Shown here: piece after piece, positions 37,871-50,329 of the stretch | Position numbering within the stretch: the stretch's first letter is position 1 | How the letters are laid out: each line of letters begins with the position of its first letter | Assembly: GCA_013399875.1 (NCBI GenBank) | Contig: VXAZ01001682.1 | Coordinates: forward strand, 620,001 to 684,000 | Origin: Gymnorhina tibicen | Taxonomy: Eukaryota; Chordata; Aves; Passeriformes; Artamidae | Reading direction: 5' to 3' | DNA: 64,000 nucleotides | Notes under the pieces: generated by a model | Databases searched by the model: none | Told to the model about the DNA's origin: nothing | Seen by the model: the letters and a program-made list of their open reading frames with translations, nothing else | Program-made: the position numbers and the translations under genes

Positions 37871-40800
37871 AACCCTTCTTCTGTTATGCAACCTCTAAAA
37901 CTGCCAACTGACTCCAGTCATCCAGGTCTTATTGTAGGGATGAAGAAATTTTTCTCAGAAGATTTAGTGTGAGTGATTACACAGAGTGAGAAAAACTGGG
38001 CTAGAGAGCAAAAGCAGAACAAAAGAACATAGAGTTTTGGGTGAAAAAGAGTTGAATTTGCTTCATGTTACTGTAGTAGCCACTGGTTGCTGCATGGCAG
38101 TACCCAATGAATCAGACTTTTTAATGAGGCAGGAGTCAATCTTTTGCAAAGATGAGCTTTGGATTTATTTTCTCAGGTTTTTTTGCAGCATAGGGCACGA
38201 CTTGTTATTTCAAATGATCTGGTTCTCTCAGCTGTATCAATTCCTCTCTAGTGCTCCAATCTTGGCAGTGAGGCACTTGATGTTTCTTACTTGGTGCCTG
38301 GTACACACTGTAAAGCTGAAACACACTCAGAGGGTGCAACTGGCCTCACACAGGCTGTGGTTAAACTCAGCAGCCAGTGTCAGCAGCTGGAGAACAGCTC
38401 ATCCAAAAGCTCTTCTAGAGGGTCAGGACGGGTAATTGGAAGGATGGAGACCAAGGTGTAGGAACTTCTGAGGAGACTTTAAGCCCCACGATAGACAAGT
38501 GACATCTGACCTGGCTGTTGGGAACAGCTCTCTCTGAGTGGGAGATGGGACTCACAACCACCATGGGGCCACCAAAGTGTCTGCAACTCAGTGAAGCTGA
38601 AATTATAGGAACATACCAACATTTTCATAAATACCCACAGAAAAAACTTCTTCCAGCCTCATACAAAAGGGTGCTCTAAACAATGTAATATTGAAGGTCA
38701 GGAGGACAAAGCAATCAGTAAAACCAGACGGGATTAACCAAACTGGTCCTCAGGCTCTATTGCTGCTATTCCCAAAAGTACCTTCTGTCCCACGCTGATG
38801 CCTCAGTCTTATCAGCAGGCTGATTTAAATCCATCCTTTTGGTCAGCCACATTTAAACCTGTTTTACACATCGAGGTAATTGTGACGTCTCCATCTCTCT
38901 ATGGTATGTTTCTGAAAAGGATTTTCTACTTATGACTATTCTGTTAGAAGACTCCAAAAGAACAAGAAAAAAACCCACGAAGAAACAAACCACAAACTCG
39001 CTACTCCAAATAATATGCAAGCACACAAAACAAAAATCAATATCTAGTAAGGTTGTGGTTCCATTACAACTGACATGTTCTTTTAATTAAACTATTATTA
39101 TGACATAATTCTAGGAATATTTGTGCTTCTAACAGTCTCTGTTCCCAAAAAGGCTGCACAGCTTTTTCCTTCCTCAATTCTTTCATATGACTTAAACAAA
39201 ACAGAAAAGCAATATATCTACTCAATGAAACTACAGGGTAAATGTCATTAATTCACCCAAAAGCAAGACACAGATAAGCATATGAAAGCTCTGAAGTATG
39301 AAGACATTTCCTGGGACAGGCAGCAATGGGAAGAAATTGCAAAGATTCTTGTTAAAATAATTTTTCTTGACCTAAATCTAATTGTCACCAATGAACCAAG
39401 CCATGAGAATGTTGAAAACTCTTCCCCTAGTCCCACCAATTATCTCCACTTCATTCTATTTATAAACTGTGCTTATTTGTGCATTGCTTTTGATGTACAG
39501 AAGAAGAAGGGAACTCGAAGAAGCCAGAGATGGTAAGAACCATGGCAAACCAATGTGGCATTTATTCTGCTATGAATTATATGCAGTGATAAACAGAGAC
39601 AATGCGTGCCAAATCGCCACATCTCTGTCAAGAACTGAATTTCTACCTCCTGGTCACTGTCACATTTTCAGGATGCAATTTTAGAAAGAGTTTTGTGTCA
39701 TACTTGCAAAGAGTTTGAGAAAAATCACATGCAGTGTGTTTTAGAATGAATTCCCAGCAGAAACATCCCCATTTAACTGAAAACAATGTACAAGATTAAG
39801 TCTTCTGCTACAGGAACATGACAATGTCTGAGGCAAACACTCTGAGGATGAAGCAAATTTATAAATGGGTTTCAAAACCTCTGAAGCTCTCTGGAACCAA
39901 AAGCAAAACTGAAACACAAAAGCTGAAGGCCAAGGCACACAAATTAAAGTGAGGTGCAAGCAATAAGGTTTGGTATAGGATTTTCATAGAGTTACAGTCT
40001 GGTCAACAGAGGTTCAGGAAAGGAAAATCACTCTTTTAATCTGAATTCAAACAAAACAGTTCTGATAAGGAATCTACATGATCTTAGATGTGAGCTAAAA
40101 GTGCTACAATATATGCTAGAGGTCACATAAGAGAAAAAAAGGAGGCAATTAGTTGAAAAGCTGAAAAAATTAAAGCAAAGCAGAGAATGTAGAACTTGAT
40201 TTGAGAAGTGAGAGCCACACAGTTTTAGAAGTGAAGCCACAGCTCTTGCTATCTGATCAAATGATGAACTGGAACCCATGTGTGAAGTGTTTGATACAGT
40301 CAAATACATGAGCAAGGATGTTCAGTACACTGATTTCAGTTCACAGGATATCAGAAGGGTACAAAGAGTGTCAAGGGGGTCGATTAAGAGCATTTACGAG
40401 CAGCTGAAGGACGCTATCATGAATCTCTCCACCAACCTGAATTCCCTAATGTCTTTTGCATCCTGCATCCAATGGCTGGGCACTACAGTAGCTGAAATAA
40501 CACTGGGTGAAAAGGGGACCTTAACATAAAAACAAAGGCCTGAATCAAAATGCATGTGTGAAAGAAGCTGATGTTACTCCCCTTGAGCTGGATTTGGGGG
40601 ATGCTTGCTCTGCTGTGTGGAAGAAGTGGAATTCAGATTGCCCAGTTACTGCACCCACAGCTTCTGTCCTTAATATACACTGGAGTAAAATTCTTAAATG
40701 AGGAACCTTAAATGCATTTTCTGCCTTTTCTCTAAGAGTTACATGAGTCAAAAAGAGATACAGCAAGTAAACTACAACAAAATCATACCCCCAGCATATT

Positions 40801-43800
40801 AAAATAATTGTTTTTGATTATTATCTCACTGTCCACATTTAATTTTTTAAAAAGTCCAAACAAGTGAAAAATGGAAGACTCAGCACAGTGCTGTTGTTTG
40901 AGGTAAGATCCACATTAGAGCATTTCCTCTCACCATCTAATTTCACACTGGCTGGGGTCACTCACCTGAATGCGAAGTGTGAAGGACACCTGGGCTGATG
41001 AGCTGCTGCTGCTGCATGGACTCCACAGATCCAGGGAAGCTCCAGAGGAGGCACTGAGCTCAGCTGGGAGGAAGTGTGGAAGTGACAGGTGCATATTTAC
41101 ATCCTACCCCTCACTGAGAGCAAAATCCTTTCAAACAGTAGGGAAGCAGTTTTGCTTCACAGAAAGCCACAACCCTGATTTGCCTCTAAGTGAAATGCAA
41201 GTGTCAGCCTCCCTGAAGAAACAGTCACAGGGTGAAGAACTGGTTCTGCCTTTCTTGGATACTCCTAAAATGTGGGAGTCTGCCTCTCCCACTGCCCCCA
41301 GCATGAAAAATCTGTATCAGGAACCCCACACTTCTCCCACTGTTGCATCTTTGGGACAAAAAAGTATCAATTACTCACGAAAAAGGGGAAAGACAATGAA
41401 AATGGCTGTGATGGTCTGTATTATCTTCCAGGTAAGATTCTCCAAGCCAGGTATGTTGAAGAATCTCTGCATTGTGGCTCATGATGACAATTTTGCTTTC
41501 AAACACACATGGCCAGTCTTCCAAAAATCATGCAACTGGTGTGGTTAACCACTCTTGTAACAAATCACTCCTGTTCCCACCATTCAACAGCTTTGTCCAA
41601 TCTTCTCTTTATCACTTCTGCTAATAATAAATCCTCTGCATATTTCACAAGTAGTTTGGCCACAAAATATTCACTTAAATAATCAGCAGTGAGATCTCTC
41701 CACTGGTACACATGTATTATTCATTACTACGTAATCTCAGCAGCTTGCTCACCATGCCTGGGGCTTCTTTAACTTCCCACAAAAAGGCTGACAGAGAACT
41801 TTTTTTCCATTTTTAAGCACTCACAAATTCAGTTTAGTCTATATGCTAAAGCTTTCCTGCTTCCTCTTCCCCCAGCCCATAAACCTAACAAATCACAGGA
41901 AAATCCATCAGGAAAAAGTAAGACCAGGTTCCTTCTCAATTCATCACCAGACTATAGTTTCAGTCTGTTGTTAGAAATCAATAAACCTGACTGTGTTTGC
42001 ACTCTTCCCTTTCTATGTGAATAAAGGACAAAGCAACTAAAATAAAATTTTGACCTGTTCTCTGCACAGGAATTAAAAATCCCTCATGTATGATAGCAAA
42101 ACCTCTTCTTTTGCTTCAAGAAGCAGAAATTTGAAATGGGCAAAATCCTTATACAAGTACTTAGAATGTGAGTAGAGTACCATGACAGGAGAAGGGGAAG
42201 AACAGAGAGACATGAGAAACTTCAGCCTGTTTGGGACAATCAGTTTGGCACAGACATTTTTTTCGAGGAAACGTCTTTGAGTGAAAAAACATCAGTATGA
42301 CTCACTAGATCTCACTCACCTTGTAGTCACCAAATGCCTTTTCACTGCTGAACTTTGAAGCTCTCAAATGTAGCTTCAAGCATGGTAATGAGAGTTGCCA
42401 GGCTCAGAACAGCTTATTTCTACTTGCCACTCATTCCTGCAATTGTTTCTTCCTGAGGTGAACCCATCATAGGAGCTACACTCAACTCACCAGAATACCT
42501 TCCCCAAAGCTCTGCAGCAACTGATTTCTGCTATTGCAAGTGAAACCAGGCTGAAAAGCAAGGCTCTTTATGAGAATGAAAGCCATTTTTTCCTCCTTTC
42601 CTTATTTTCATTATGTCTTTGTCTTCCCCAGCTAGGACCATGTGAGTGCTGGCCTTCAGCTCAGTGACCTTGCTATTCCAGTGTGCCATGTTATTTCCCC
42701 AGGGATAACATGCTTTCTTCTAAGCCCTATGGGATGAAGGATTCTGGGCTGCCCCCTCTAAAAAAATCTCTTCTTTCCCATCCTTTTTCACCATTGTCCA
42801 GCAGCTCAGATAGAAGCCAAAACAGTATTTCCAAATAACTTTGCACATGCTGCCAATCTGTCGTGTTCCCAGTGTGGCTGAGCAAGGGTGTGAGGATTGA
42901 TTCTGCACCTCTAAACTGCATTTAATGTTCTCATACACCAGTCAATGAGCAATTCACTCACAAGCACATACTAAAATTACATTGAAAAAACCCACATGAA
43001 TTTGATTCAAAAGCAATTGAACAGGTGAACAGCCAGGTGCCAGCTGTGTGCAGCCCATGAGAAGAAACATGAAGCATCTCCCCAAAGCCTAAGTCTGTAT
43101 TCTACTGGTAAATGGGTTTACAGGGTTTTTTTGCTTTATGAATTTATTTCTAAATTCAAAATAGATATTTGTGATTAGCCATCAATAATGCAGGATGCCT
43201 TTGAAATAACAGTTATTCTTTTCATTTCACTACAAAAAGTGCCAAGAATAATTCCTTACATTTTTATGATAACCAAGTAATGGAAAAATTCTACTAATCC
43301 AAAGCATATTGCACTGAATCTCACTAACTCACTGATTCCAGCAAAGAAGCCTTTCAATGACAGCTCAAAGTCATATGGCCAATCAGGCAAGAAAAATAAA
43401 GTACTTCTGAAAATCAGAGCCTCTGTTTATGGTCTGTCAATTAACACAGGACTGATTTCTTAAACAGGTATTAAGAAAACACTCTGATTTGCTTTTAAAA
43501 CTAAAAAGACCTCTTGTTGATTATATTAATGTCCTCCAGTATTTGACATACAGGCTTGAACATCTTTTTACCACATATGACAGTTCAGGTCAGGTCCCAA
43601 GGAAGCAGGTTGTGAAATTCACATCAGTGACAAAAATAACTGGGTCTGTAACACACCTTGAGAACTGCCAGAAATGCACGATCCTCATGAAGAAGCGTGA
43701 TCTTTTTAAGCATGACTTTTGATGCCATACAGCACTGCCCCATATGTCCAACCAAATGCCATTTTTAAACCCTGAGGATATATTTAGCACAACATACATC

Positions 43801-45219
43801 ATCCTACTGTCGTCATTTCACCGAACAAAGCAAAAGACAGGATCATGCTAAATGCATCCTCGGCTTGTGTCAAGAGCACAGCAGTGAAGGGACTGCAATA
43901 CCAACGAAGGCTAAAATGCAGCCAAGTAAGCTGAAGAAATAAGCAGAAGATGGCATGATAGATATCAATGGATTTGAATTATGAAGTCAAGAATAAAGAA
44001 TGGAAACATAAAACACGCTGACATACGAACTATATCTGTTCCTGACTAATCTCTGCTCCCCTGCCATTCACAGAAGGCACCATCTGATCTTTCCAGTTCC
44101 TGCATGCATGATGAGCTCTTGGCTACAGCCCGGGCTGGTGCAGCCAAATCTTTGCAATTCCACCTGGGCAGGACAGAATGGAAGTTATCACTTCCGACTG
44201 GCACCATTTCCTAAGCCCAGAGTGACCCTGCATGACAACTCTATGCCTCATTACACCAGCCAAGAAATTAATGTACATCACCAGCCCTGTACAGCTTACC
44301 ATCTTCTCAGCAGAAGCTTGAATTACTTACCAAAATTCAGAACAACTGATGAGGGGTTTTTTATTTTTAAGAACGACATTTAGAATTAAATGAACATTAA
44401 AGAAAAAAACGTAACTGTTTTGGCAAAAAACCACAGATATCTTTTGTTATTCTGCACTTGATGTCCATCACAACAAATCATTAGCTCATCTCACCTTCCT
44501 GTTAATAAACTGCCTTCCTGATGTCTTTGGAGCCTCATCAATCACTTTGTACTCATTTGTAAAGGACGAGGCCCCCTCCCCCAACAAACTTGAGCGCACA
44601 ATCCGTTACTGCACAAGGGGGCATCAAAAAGCAAAGCCAAGTAATTCAGCCTGCACTGAAGGACAGGAGCAAGCAAAACAGCTCTTGGCATGTACCCGAG
44701 TTTTAAAGTAGGCTTTAGAATGTGAGTTTTGTTCAGTCTTTAAGTAGGTGTAGAAGGTACTTCTAAACTTCTATCAGAGAGATACTTCACCATCAGATAG
44801 TGCTGATCAATCCTAAGGGAATCACCTTGTTCAGCATCTACCCACAGCAGTAACCAGTCTTTGTGCTGAGCAATATAAACAAAAATATCATCTAGTAAAA
44901 AATCATCAGAGTACACTGGTTTTAAAAATAGGAGTTTGAGAAGAAAGTAAAGCACAGCCAGGGCCCTGTGCAGGAGTCCTTGATGCGCTTCAGGTGTCCA
45001 CACCAGACAGCCTCTATTTCCAACACCTTTGGTTCAGAGCTTGCCTTGAGACACAAAATAACTTGTCCAAGCTGCTAAAAACCACCAGAGCAAACAGGAG
45101 AAATGCCAAAGGACGTGTGTGCTCTGCCTCTCCGTCCTCTCCATCACAAGGTCACCTTCACTAAGCAAAAGCAATTAAGTGCTGGGGTTAATTTGGACCT
45201 ACAAATAGTTGCTGCCACA
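37871..45219. other. unique sequence, no confident gene
   Basis: This is the longest CR1-free part of the central region. It holds the two longest Met-started frames of the window, 192 codons at 40970-41548 and 149 codons at 37986-38435, both plus strand. Neither has a recognisable domain, and the first begins directly after an in-frame stop with a poor start context. A stretch of about 90 codons at 40254-40532 is CpG-containing and unexplained. Exon-like or splice-like signals at 39501-39532, 41431 and 42320 are described separately. Confidence 0.45.
39501..39532 (+). other. candidate microexon, 32 bp (low confidence)
   Basis: A T-rich tract ending TGCTTTTGATGTACAG is followed by a purine-rich segment with repeated GAAGAAG motifs, of the exonic-splicing-enhancer kind. 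It then ends GATG with GTAAGA, a good donor. It reads KKKGTRRSQR plus two bases in the frame that is open upstream. It is phase-compatible with the candidate at 51318. Such short combinations occur by chance, so support is weak without transcripts. Confidence 0.12.
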
Positions 45220-45287
45220 CACAGAATCGTTAAGGTTGGAAAAGACCAGGTTCACCACTAGACCATGTCCCTAAGCACCACATCCAC
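45220..45287 (-). mobile_element. CR1 LINE 3' end remnant, about 70 bp
   Basis: ACAGAATCGTTAAGGTTGGA, then AAAGACC, a short deletion, ACTAGACCATGTCCCTAAGC and ACCACATCC. This matches a further CR1 subtype in reverse orientation, whose sense end reads GGTCTTTTCCAACCTTAA. The middle block is lost. Confidence 0.85.
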
Positions 45288-46185
45288 ACAAACCAGACAA
45301 ATTCTCCAGATTTTTCCAAAATTCAATAGCATTTGGGGTCCTTTTCTTCAACTTTTTGTAAAACTGATAGAGCTTTAAATGACATTTGAGTCCTACTCCG
45401 CTATTTTTGAATTTGGGTTTAGTTACCCTATATGTTGAAACGTAGTGGAGGTGAACAGAGAAAAGCAAAAGCCTCATTCCGCAGGGATCAGTCAAAAAAA
45501 TACAAATAAATGCAGGGAATAACTGAATTCATAGTACAGGTGTGCAAGAATGGGATTCTGCTCTCAGCTGAGATAACTGCCGAAAGACTTGACATTAAAT
45601 GAAATCCCTTCTCACATGAATCACTTTAGTCAGAAAACAGATGCACCTTTCAAAAGATGTTTGGAGAGGAAGTGGTAAATTTTATTTTATTCCTTGAATG
45701 TCCCAATTAAGACATTTCTACTAAATAAGCAAGGCATTTTCAGTATTGATTTGGGGGATTATCGTCAGCATTAGCTTGATGCACATTTCATCCAGTTCTT
45801 CAAATCCAACATTATCAAGGTTAGATTAAAAACAAAATCCATACATAGACTTTCTTGAAGTTTTACTGTATTAAGGAAGGGAAAATGCTTCTCTCATTTC
45901 TCGCCATGACAGGCATTTTATTTCCCCTGTGTGTTTTCAGAATACATATGCTGTAGACTTTGTTTTCTTCTAAAGCCAATGAAAGCTTTAGCTTTCAAAA
46001 AATGCTAAAAAAAGAAAAAAAAAAGCTATTTTCAAAGAATTGTCTAACAGCAGTCTCATTTTTGGAGACCAGCTCTGCCCAAAGGACAAGCCAAGCCACT
46101 CACCTGCTTCTCTGGGAAAATCTGTTCTCATCACCAAGAATTTGCTGATCCATAACAGATTATTGTGCTGAGTCCATCTGGGAGA
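45288..46185. other. unique sequence, no gene seen
   Basis: Nothing is recognised between two minus-strand CR1 remnants. A homopurine A-rich run lies near 46006-46024. Confidence 0.55.
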
Positions 46186-46374
46186 TCATGGACTCACAGA
46201 GCCTTAGGATGGTTTGGGTTGGAAGGGACCTTCAAGATCACCTCATTCCAACCCCCTGCCATGGGCAGGGACACCTTCCACTATCCCAGGTTGCTCTGAG
46301 CTCTGTCCAGCCTGGCCTTGAACTCTTCCAGGGATGGGGCATCTACAGTTTCTCTGCACAACCTGGTCCAGTGC
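46186..46374 (-). mobile_element. CR1 LINE 3' fragment, about 190 bp
   Basis: TCATGGACTCACAGAGCC, then GGTTTGGGTTGGAAGGGACC, CCATGGGCAGGGACACCTTC, GGCCTTGAACTCTTCCAGGG and ACAACCTGGTCCAGTGCTA. This is reverse-oriented CR1 cut off after the CCAGTGC block. The junction at about 46374 with unrelated sequence is sharp, consistent with 5' truncation at insertion. Confidence 0.95.
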
Positions 46375-48091
46375 TAAATCACAGTACATCAGATAATTCA
46401 GGGAACTTCATCATTTCATAGGACACGTGTCTGTAGTGAAATATCCCCCCTGCTGGCTTTCTGACCTGGTGGTTTCTCTACGCAAATGCTAGGCCTGCAT
46501 TTGATTTTTATGAAGATTTAGTAAAGTGCTCAACTCTCCCAGAGTTTGGTCAGAGTTCATGAATGTTGAAACTTTTGACATGCATGGGAAATCACCCCTG
46601 AGGGACAGGTTACCCACTACATCATGTGCTACCTGCTGCTATAATTAAACAAAATCTCAGTTTCTTCTTAGCAGGACTTGTCCTGCAGAGTTTTCTGGGC
46701 AGTGGAGTCCCCAGAGCTCCCACACCTGCTCATTCTCTGTCTACACCTCTGATACACCTCAGGGGACTTTGAACTCTGCTCTTCTTGTAAGTGAGAGAAA
46801 ACCCAAACTACCAAAACAACTTCATATAAACACAGAAAAAAAAAGCCAGAGTGTGAAGATAGATTAGTCCAGGTTTTCAGTCAGCTGGAGGGAGATGACT
46901 GAGCACTGCCACAAGTGCCCAGGTCCCAACACACCTGAGGTTCACATGAAAGTCTCCCATCTCAATTCACACATCATCATCTTGGCAATCTCTTTGCAAT
47001 CTCTTCAAGGTTTCAGGGGTGAAACATCCAAATTTCAATTGGGAGAAGATCTACAGAGCAAACAGGGGATGGAAGCAGGGCAAAGCGAGGAAAATCTCTA
47101 ATAGAAGACAAGTGGGAACGAGAGGATAGTCAATTTAGAGATAGGCAACACTGTGTACCAGGTACACAGTCGGAAAAACCACCAGTGATAGCAGCAATTG
47201 CCAAATATACTGATTATTTCTGCCACCAAGTAGCACAAATAACAAATGACTGAAAACTGAAGTACGGAATCTAAGCACAGGAATCATCTTCTGGTCATGA
47301 CTGCCAGTTCCTTCAGATAACAAGGGCTGAAAATTTCAGGACACGAGAATAATTTTTAGGGAGTCAGACTGATGCTTGGGGCTTCAGATACAGAATATAT
47401 TCAGAGCAGGAAGGGTGGAAGGGCAGAGCACAGCTGACAGTCTAAGGCACACAATTATTTTCCTGTAGCATGAATATTTATATCTGCTACCCAGAATGCC
47501 CAGACCGAGAAAAACATTCTTTATTAAGTGTGGCTTGATCTACTCTGAATCCAAATACATTTTCTCTTGTTACACTGTAAAACTGAATACTAAGAATACA
47601 ACAGCACTGCAAGACAAAAGCACAAGTACTGCATGTACCACTTACCTTGTGTATATGCATTGTCTGTGTGTGTCAAGATGACACCTACTTTTTCATCTCA
47701 TTCTGGGACGTATGAAATATTTAAAGCATGGTCAACCCTTCCATCCCAACTACAGCAAAGTGAGATGTCCCATGAAATGGGCTTTCTCCTCCTCCTATTG
47801 GTCCTTTTGTCATCCCCTTGCTGAAGAAGCCTCCAAGTCATTAACAACATCCTTTCTAAAGCGCCCAGTCCTGTTTGGAGAATTTCCAGGATGCAGGGTA
47901 GCATTTTAGAAACATGGGACACAACTGCTTTGAGAGCAATATGCTGAGATGAAACACTTCACCTGTGTTTGGACAATACTCTCTTACCTAATCACAGTAA
48001 TTCAGAGCTGCCCTTGAGACAGCAGTGTGAAACTTATCAAACTACTGATCCCTATTTTTAGAGATTATGACAGAATGTTTAGCATGAAGAT
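46375..48091. other. unique sequence, no gene seen
   Basis: No gene was recognised. Frames at 47633-47922 overlap in three frames and both strands, which speaks against coding. A perfect 21-bp inverted repeat at 47150-47170 is listed separately. Confidence 0.55.
47150..47170. repeat. perfect inverted repeat (10-bp arms, 1-nt spacer)
   Basis: ACTGTGTACC and GGTACACAGT are exact reverse complements around a single A. The arrangement TGTACC-A-GGTACA resembles an inverted half-site pair for a dimeric DNA-binding protein, but it does not match a consensus I can name. Confidence 0.88.
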
Positions 48092-48326
48092 GTCTCAGGG
48101 GAGGTTTAGGTTGGGTATTAGGAGAAGGTTCTTCACCCAGAGGATGTTTGAGCATTAAACAGGCTCCCCACGGCAGTGGTCACAGCACAAAGACTGACAG
48201 AGTTCGAGAAGCATTTGGACAATGCTCTTTGGCACGTGGCGTGACTCTTGGGGTGTCCGGTGCAGGACCAGGAGTTGAACTCAATGATCCTTGTGGGTCC
48301 CTTCCAAGTCAGGATATTCTATGATC
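48092..48326 (+). mobile_element. CR1 LINE 3' fragment, about 235 bp, sense orientation
   Basis: TCTCAGGGGAGGTTTAGGTT, GGGTATTAGGAGAAGGTTC, AACAGGCTCCCCACGGCAGT, TTTGGACAATGCTCTTTGGC, TCTTGGGGTGTCCGGTGCAG, then GATCCTTGTGGGTCCCTTCC and GATATTCTATGATCC. This is the complete order of the 3' region of the CR1 subtype also found in reverse at 35343. It is 5'-truncated near 48092. Confidence 0.96.
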
Positions 48327-49710
48327 CCACACATACCAGTCTTCTTGCTTCATTGTACATTTATCTGCTAGTCAGACTATGCTGACTTCCAAGTCTTGTT
48401 CCATGCCTCTCTTGCAGATCTAAAGAGGCACAAAAAGCACTTCAGAAGCTTTTTTGTTTTCCCAGTAGAACACATTCAATATGTCCTCTTGCCCCTGCAG
48501 ATGTACATGCCATCAGATAAGGACTCTTCTTTACTATCTTCTCAGGCCATTGACAAAGAAATTAATGCCAAAATTCTTACATTTTATACAAACTTTTACT
48601 GGAAACAGGTTCTGAAGCACTTTAAACGCTTCAAACTGATTGCATAAACTATAAAACAAATTCTGCCCTTCCCTTCATAAGTAAAAGGTTTTGCTTCTAT
48701 AGTAAGAGCCAGGGCATAAACCATGGTGACATGATGAATTTCAAGGCTTGGATGTACTATGTAGAGGATAGTTAGATATCTATGCAGAAAAGACACCCTC
48801 ATATTCTCTTGGGAGCTCCCCTGTGTCCACAGGGGAGTTAAAACAAAGCCTGCTTACTTCATTCAGTCGTTGCTGAATTGTGGAACACACAAAGAGGTCC
48901 CTTGGTAAATTTTGAGGAGAAAGTCCCACTCCTCTGGACATTTAAGGACCTTTTAACTGTTTTGGGTTCCTAACTTGAACATGCTAAAAAAAGTCACTAT
49001 TTTTAAAATAAAATTCAAATGAAAACTGAAAAGACTTTGGTTTAATTTTTAAGCATTAGATAAATTGCCTGATAGTCTGAAATCCTGAGCATCCAGCAAG
49101 TCCCAAAATAGTTTGGCACTGTACTGACCATAATTTCTACATGAATTCAGGAACAGAACTGCATGGAGTGGGTTTTGGGTGAGTTTTGTTCAAATCCCTG
49201 GGCAACTTCACTGTACAAAAGATTTTACCATTCGTAATCCAGCACTACAATACTGGTGAAATTGATTTACATTAATCTATTTGTAAACCTAAAAACTCCA
49301 GTGCTACCAGTGGAATCCTTATGATGAACATATGAAGTGTAATATTTCTGAAATTTAAAGTTAGTTTGGGGCTGCCTTCCATACTTGAAAATCATTCAGG
49401 CAAAATCACATAACACAATAAGATCAATATTTCAAGTAAAAAAAAACCCAACCCAAAGCATAACGAACACCAAACCAGAAATAAAATGTACATGATTACC
49501 AAAAAAACAATAAACAGCCCATAGAAATGGGGGCTCCAGGAGATGATGCCATATACAAATTGCCTTATTTAGGATTAAATGATACACAAAAATGACTGAA
49601 AACTTGCCTGAAGAAAGGATATTTTAAATGGATTTAACTATTCATGAGAACACCGCATTTTGAAAAGCACCAGCTTGTGTCAGGAGTATACAAGAGCAAT
49701 ATGGCAAATT
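48327..49710. other. unique sequence, no gene seen
   Basis: No gene or repeat was recognised. The 83-codon frame at 48396-48647 has no known relatives and an antisense frame overlaps its end. Confidence 0.55.
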
Positions 49711-49774
49711 TACAGTTGGACTCAATGATCTCAAGGGTTTCTTCCAACCTAAATGATTCCATGATTCTATGATT
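49711..49774 (+). mobile_element. CR1 LINE 3' terminus, about 64 bp
   Basis: ACAGTTGGACTCAATGATCT, CAAGGGTTTCTTCCAACC, then TGATTCCATGATTCTATGAT. It retains two to three of the terminal octamers, marking the exact 3' end of a sense-oriented CR1. Only the last 60 or so bases inserted or survive. Confidence 0.95.
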
Positions 49775-50329
49775 GATGGTGTGCAGTTATGGTGCTTCTC
49801 CTCAGCTGGCAAAGATACGAGACCAAAACAGTCCTCGGCATCACCACTTACGGGAACGACACCAAAGCACAGCAAAGACACAGACACAACTCTTAATTAG
49901 CTCTGTGTTACTGTCCTGTTAACAAACGTGATAAACCCCAACAGAGGAGAAAGAAGCTGTTTTCATACAGGCAGATATGAAACCCCTTCGGCTGCTTACC
50001 TGGTACCTTGGGTCTCTGGGCTTGTCCCACATTTAAAACACTAATTTCATGATTCTGTAGAGAGCACTGAGGATTGTTTTTAAGAAGCACCAGCTAGCTG
50101 TATTCAGTCCTTAATTTTTGGCACTGATGTGAAGGCTCCATTTGGTGATGCATCTGCAGTGCCGGGGAGGTGTTTGAAAGGTGGGAGAGAGGGTGCTTTC
50201 CCTCCTCCAGCATATGCTGCGATTATTTGGTGATTTCAGTACACATTCCAAACACCAGCTGTGGTCAACGGGACCTTCTGTTTCTGTGGTGTGTTTTGTT
50301 TCTGCGTGAATTGCTGCAGCTCAGGAAAA
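49775..50329. other. unique sequence between two CR1 fragments
   Basis: I see no gene. The 81-codon minus frame at 49642-49887 starts outside and runs across the CR1 terminus, so it is not a conserved gene. Confidence 0.55.

Noticed and set aside
37986..38435. 149-codon open frame as a gene
   Set aside because: It has no recognisable domain, no promoter or splice context, and a length within chance expectation for six frames of 64 kb.
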